Origin: Tolumonas sp008015085
GTDB taxonomy: Bacteria; Pseudomonadota; Gammaproteobacteria; Enterobacterales; Aeromonadaceae
Assembly: GCA_029265125.1 (NCBI GenBank)
Contig: JAJUJX010000004.1
Span: 124,001-188,000 of the forward strand
Direction: 5' to 3'
DNA length: 64,000 nucleotides
The notes beneath the pieces are model-generated. The model was not told where the DNA came from. It made no database searches and worked only from the letters and a program-made list of their open reading frames with translations. Made by a program: the position numbers and the translations under genes. The stretch's first letter is position 1. Every line of letters starts with the position of its first letter. This document shows positions 61,805 through 64,000 of this stretch, piece by piece.

Positions 61805-61829
61805 AATGCCGGCTTAATTAGCCGGCATT
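61805..61829. terminator. Bidirectional terminator between slyX and glnS
   Basis: AATGCCGGCT and AGCCGGCATT form a 10-bp stem with loop TAATT. An A run precedes and a T run follows, so it can end both the slyX (plus) and glnS (minus) transcripts. Confidence 0.93.
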
Positions 61830-61847
61830 TTTTATTCCGCTCGCGGA

Positions 61848-63512
61848 TTAGCCAACCCAGGTATCACGCAGCGCTACCGTCAGGTTGAATACTGGTTTCT
61901 CTGCAGTGGTCAGTTTACTGTCCACACAGAAATAACCTTCACGCTCAAACTGATAAGCAAATTCTGGTTTGGCATCACGCAGAGATGGTTCCAGTTTCGC
62001 ATGCGCCACAATACGCAGAGACTGCGGATTAATCGTGCTCAGGAAGTCTTCTGCGGCACCCGGATTCGCCACAGCGAACAGACGATCATACAGACGCACT
62101 TCAGCATCCAGCGCATGAGCCGCTGAAACCCAGTGAATCACGCCTTTTACTTTACGACCATCTGCCGGGTCTTTACCTAACGTGTCGCGGTCAACCGAGC
62201 AGTAAAGTGTCGTAATATTACCGTCAGCATCTTTCTCAACACGTTCAGCTTTGATGATATAAGAGTGACGCAGACGTACCTCTTTACCCATCACCAGACG
62301 CTTGTACTGTTTATTGGCTTCTTCACGGAAATCAGCACGGTCGATGTAGATTTCACGGCTGAATGGCACCAGACGTGAACCCATTTCCGGTTTGTTTGGA
62401 TGATTGATAATCGAAATTTCTTCGAAATGATCTTCCGGCATATTTTCCAGCACAACACGCAGTGGATCTAACACCGCCATTGCACGAGGTGCTCGTTCGT
62501 TCAGATCTTCACGAATGCAGGATTCCAGTGCACTCATCTCAACGGTGTTGTCTTGTTTGGTTACACCGATGCGATGGCAGAATTCACGTACTGCTTCCGG
62601 CGTATAACCACGGCGACGCAGACCAGAAATGGTCGGCATACGCGGGTCATCCCAGCCTTCTACAATCCCCTCCGTAACCAGCAGGTTCAGCTTACGCTTG
62701 GACATGATGGCATATTCAAGATTCAGACGGCTGAACTCATACTGACGTGGATGACATGGAATAGAAATGTTATCCAGCACCCAGTCATACAGACGGCGGT
62801 TATCCTGAAATTCCAGTGTACAGATTGAGTGCGTGATGCCTTCCAGCGCGTCCGAGATACAGTGAGTAAAGTCATACATCGGGTAGATGCACCACTTGTC
62901 ACCGGTCTGGTGGTGATCAGCAAATTTGATACGGTACAGAACCGGATCACGCATCACCATAAATGAAGAGGCCATATCAATTTTGGCACGCAGGCAGGCT
63001 TCACCTTCTTTGAAACCGCCATTTTTCATTTTATCAAACAGGGTCAGGTTTTCTTCCACACTGCGCTCGCGGAACGGGCTGTTTTTACCAGCCTGAGTCA
63101 GCGTGCCACGGTATTCACGGATCTGTTCTGGTGTCAGCTCATCAACATAAGCCAGACCTTTATTGATCAGTTCAACCGCATAAGCATGGAGCTGGTCGAA
63201 ATAATCCGAGGAGTAGCGGACATCCCCATTCCATTGAAAACCTAACCACTGCACATCACGCTGGATTGATTCAACATATTCCACGTCTTCTTTGACAGGA
63301 TTGGTATCATCAAAACGCAGATTACAGGTACCCTGATAGTCACGCGCAATGCCAAAATTCAGGCAGATAGATTTTGCGTGGCCGATATGCAGATAGCCGT
63401 TAGGTTCTGGCGGAAAACGGGTAGCAACAGAAGTATGTTTGCCGCTTGCCAGATCTTCATCAATGATCTGACGGATAAAATTGGTTGGTCGATGCTCCGC
63501 TTGGGTCATCAT
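61848..63512 (-). CDS. glnS: Glutaminyl-tRNA synthetase
   Basis: Class I aminoacyl-tRNA synthetase, 554 aa. The signature motifs are PPEPNGYLHIGHAKS (HIGH type) and MSKRK (KMSKS type). The C-terminal beta-barrel anticodon-binding part is intact, ending in VALRDTWVG. Two adjacent ATGs (63512 and 63509) are possible; GAGG is best spaced for the second. The position downstream of nagE matches E. coli. Confidence 0.98.
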   Translation of the reverse strand: MMTQAEHRPTNFIRQIIDEDLASGKHTSVATRFPPEPNGYLHIGHAKSICLNFGIARDYQGTCNLRFDDTNPVKEDVEYVESIQRDVQWLGFQWNGDVRYSSDYFDQLHAYAVELINKGLAYVDELTPEQIREYRGTLTQAGKNSPFRERSVEENLTLFDKMKNGGFKEGEACLRAKIDMASSFMVMRDPVLYRIKFADHHQTGDKWCIYPMYDFTHCISDALEGITHSICTLEFQDNRRLYDWVLDNISIPCHPRQYEFSRLNLEYAIMSKRKLNLLVTEGIVEGWDDPRMPTISGLRRRGYTPEAVREFCHRIGVTKQDNTVEMSALESCIREDLNERAPRAMAVLDPLRVVLENMPEDHFEEISIINHPNKPEMGSRLVPFSREIYIDRADFREEANKQYKRLVMGKEVRLRHSYIIKAERVEKDADGNITTLYCSVDRDTLGKDPADGRKVKGVIHWVSAAHALDAEVRLYDRLFAVANPGAAEDFLSTINPQSLRIVAHAKLEPSLRDAKPEFAYQFEREGYFCVDSKLTTAEKPVFNLTVALRDTWVG

Positions 63513-63670
63513 TCACCTCGGATAGTGATTATCTTTTGTATGCAATAACCGGATATCATCCATATTTATGTCATTGCACTCAATAGCTATTTATCAAATC
63601 AGGCTTCATGGTCGGTAAAGCCTGCACAGATCGTCTAACTATTATGCGAAAACCCGCATCTTATAAATCA

Positions 63671-63705
63671 AGAAACCACCGCCAAACAGATCGACAGTGG
63701 TTTCT
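63671..63705 (-). terminator. Terminator-like hairpin after nagE
   Basis: AGAAACCAC and GTGGTTTCT form a 9-bp stem with a 17-nt loop. On the minus strand TTGATTT follows. It lies 20 bp after the nagE stop and should at least partly separate nagE from glnS. Confidence 0.6.
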
Positions 63706-63725
63706 GAAAGTTAGTTTGGTTTAAT

Positions 63726-64000
63726 TTAACCGGCAATAACTGCTTTCATCGCTCCGGCCACTATTTCAGCCTGAGGTCCCAGCACCACCTGCAGGTTATT
63801 GCTATTGAGTTTGACCACACCACTCGCACCTAATGCTTTCAGTTGTTTATCATTCACTTGCTGCATATCACGAACAGACAGCCGCAAACGGGTAATGCAG
63901 GCATCAATTTGAGTCAGATTGTCTTCTCCACCCAAAGCAGCCAAATAACGGGTAGCCAATGCCTGTACATCCTTTGATGCTGTAACGTAATTTTTTTGTT
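63726..64000 (-). CDS. nagE: PTS N-acetylglucosamine transporter, EIIB domain (5' end outside window)
   Basis: C-terminal part of a glucose-family PTS transporter, cut by the window edge; the frame stays open to base 64000. The EIIB domain carries the phosphorylated cysteine in IDACITRLRLSV and ends QAEIVAGAMKAVIAG. The upstream residues (VTASKDVQALATRYLAALGG) look like the linker after an EIIC domain. No EIIA domain follows, so this would be a IICB protein, shorter than E. coli NagE (IICBA). The nagE-glnS neighbourhood supports N-acetylglucosamine as substrate; another glucose-family sugar is possible. Confidence 0.85.
   Translation of the reverse strand, partial: QKNYVTASKDVQALATRYLAALGGEDNLTQIDACITRLRLSVRDMQQVNDKQLKALGASGVVKLNSNNLQVVLGPQAEIVAGAMKAVIAG

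Overview
This window looks like chromosomal core sequence from a gammaproteobacterium, most likely in or near the Aeromonadales (a Tolumonas- or Aeromonas-like genome). That placement is inferred from gene content and order, not from a search. The evidence is the cell-envelope/translation supercluster dapD-glnD-map | rpsB-tsf-pyrH-frr-uppS-cdsA-dxr-rseP-bamA-skp-lpxD-fabZ-lpxA-lpxB-rnhB-dnaE-accA in the same order as in E. coli, the nagE-glnS and fkpA/slyX pairs, and the moderate base composition. I see no insertion sequence, prophage, integrase, CRISPR array or rRNA operon.

Layout. (1) 0.2-2.6 kb: a membrane CHASE-PAS-PAS-GGDEF diguanylate cyclase. (2) 2.6-8.3 kb, minus strand: cyoABCDE (cytochrome bo3 oxidase and heme O synthase) with a shikimate-dehydrogenase-like gene as its last cistron. 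(3) 8.4-9.7 kb: a DUF21/CBS/CorC membrane protein. (4) 9.9-10.1 kb: tRNA-Thr(TGT) and tRNA-Phe(GAA). (5) 10.2-11.0 kb: a yybP-ykoY-type manganese riboswitch and an MneA/UPF0016 Mn exporter. (6) 11.0-14.3 kb: a CHAD protein and a complete AmmeMemoRadiSam set (amrS divergent from amrB-amrA). (7) 14.4-33.3 kb, minus strand: the accA-to-rpsB supercluster for lipid A, outer-membrane biogenesis, isoprenoids, phospholipids, DNA replication and translation. (8) 33.6-37.9 kb, plus strand: map-glnD-dapD. (9) 38.1-50.7 kb: an accessory alpha-galactoside island. It holds a LacI-family regulator, a GH36 alpha-galactosidase, a peptide-type ABC importer, an aldo/keto reductase, a MelR-like AraC activator and a convergent GH4 alpha-galactosidase (melA). 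(10) 50.8-51.9 kb: a GNAT acetyltransferase and an unusual PIN-like protein. (11) 52.2-56.9 kb: metA-metH behind a MetJ-box array. (12) 57.2-64 kb: an HD-GYP protein, a CinA-like protein, a YciI-like protein, a GNAT acetyltransferase, fkpA/slyX, glnS and the 3' end of nagE.

How the parts work together. The alpha-galactoside island appears self-contained: the ABC importer brings in melibiose/raffinose-type sugars and two unrelated alpha-galactosidases (GH36 and NAD/metal-dependent GH4) cleave them. Control seems to combine a LacI-type repressor, acting on a striking double operator upstream of the GH36 gene, with a MelR-type activator. There is no MelB-type symporter in the window. The AmmeMemoRadiSam genes form a compact divergent unit whose two translation starts lie in a perfect 12-bp inverted repeat. 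The remaining regions are conventional housekeeping genes with clear Rho-independent terminators. Many start sites were moved to the ATG with the better ribosome binding site; each such choice is explained in its entry.
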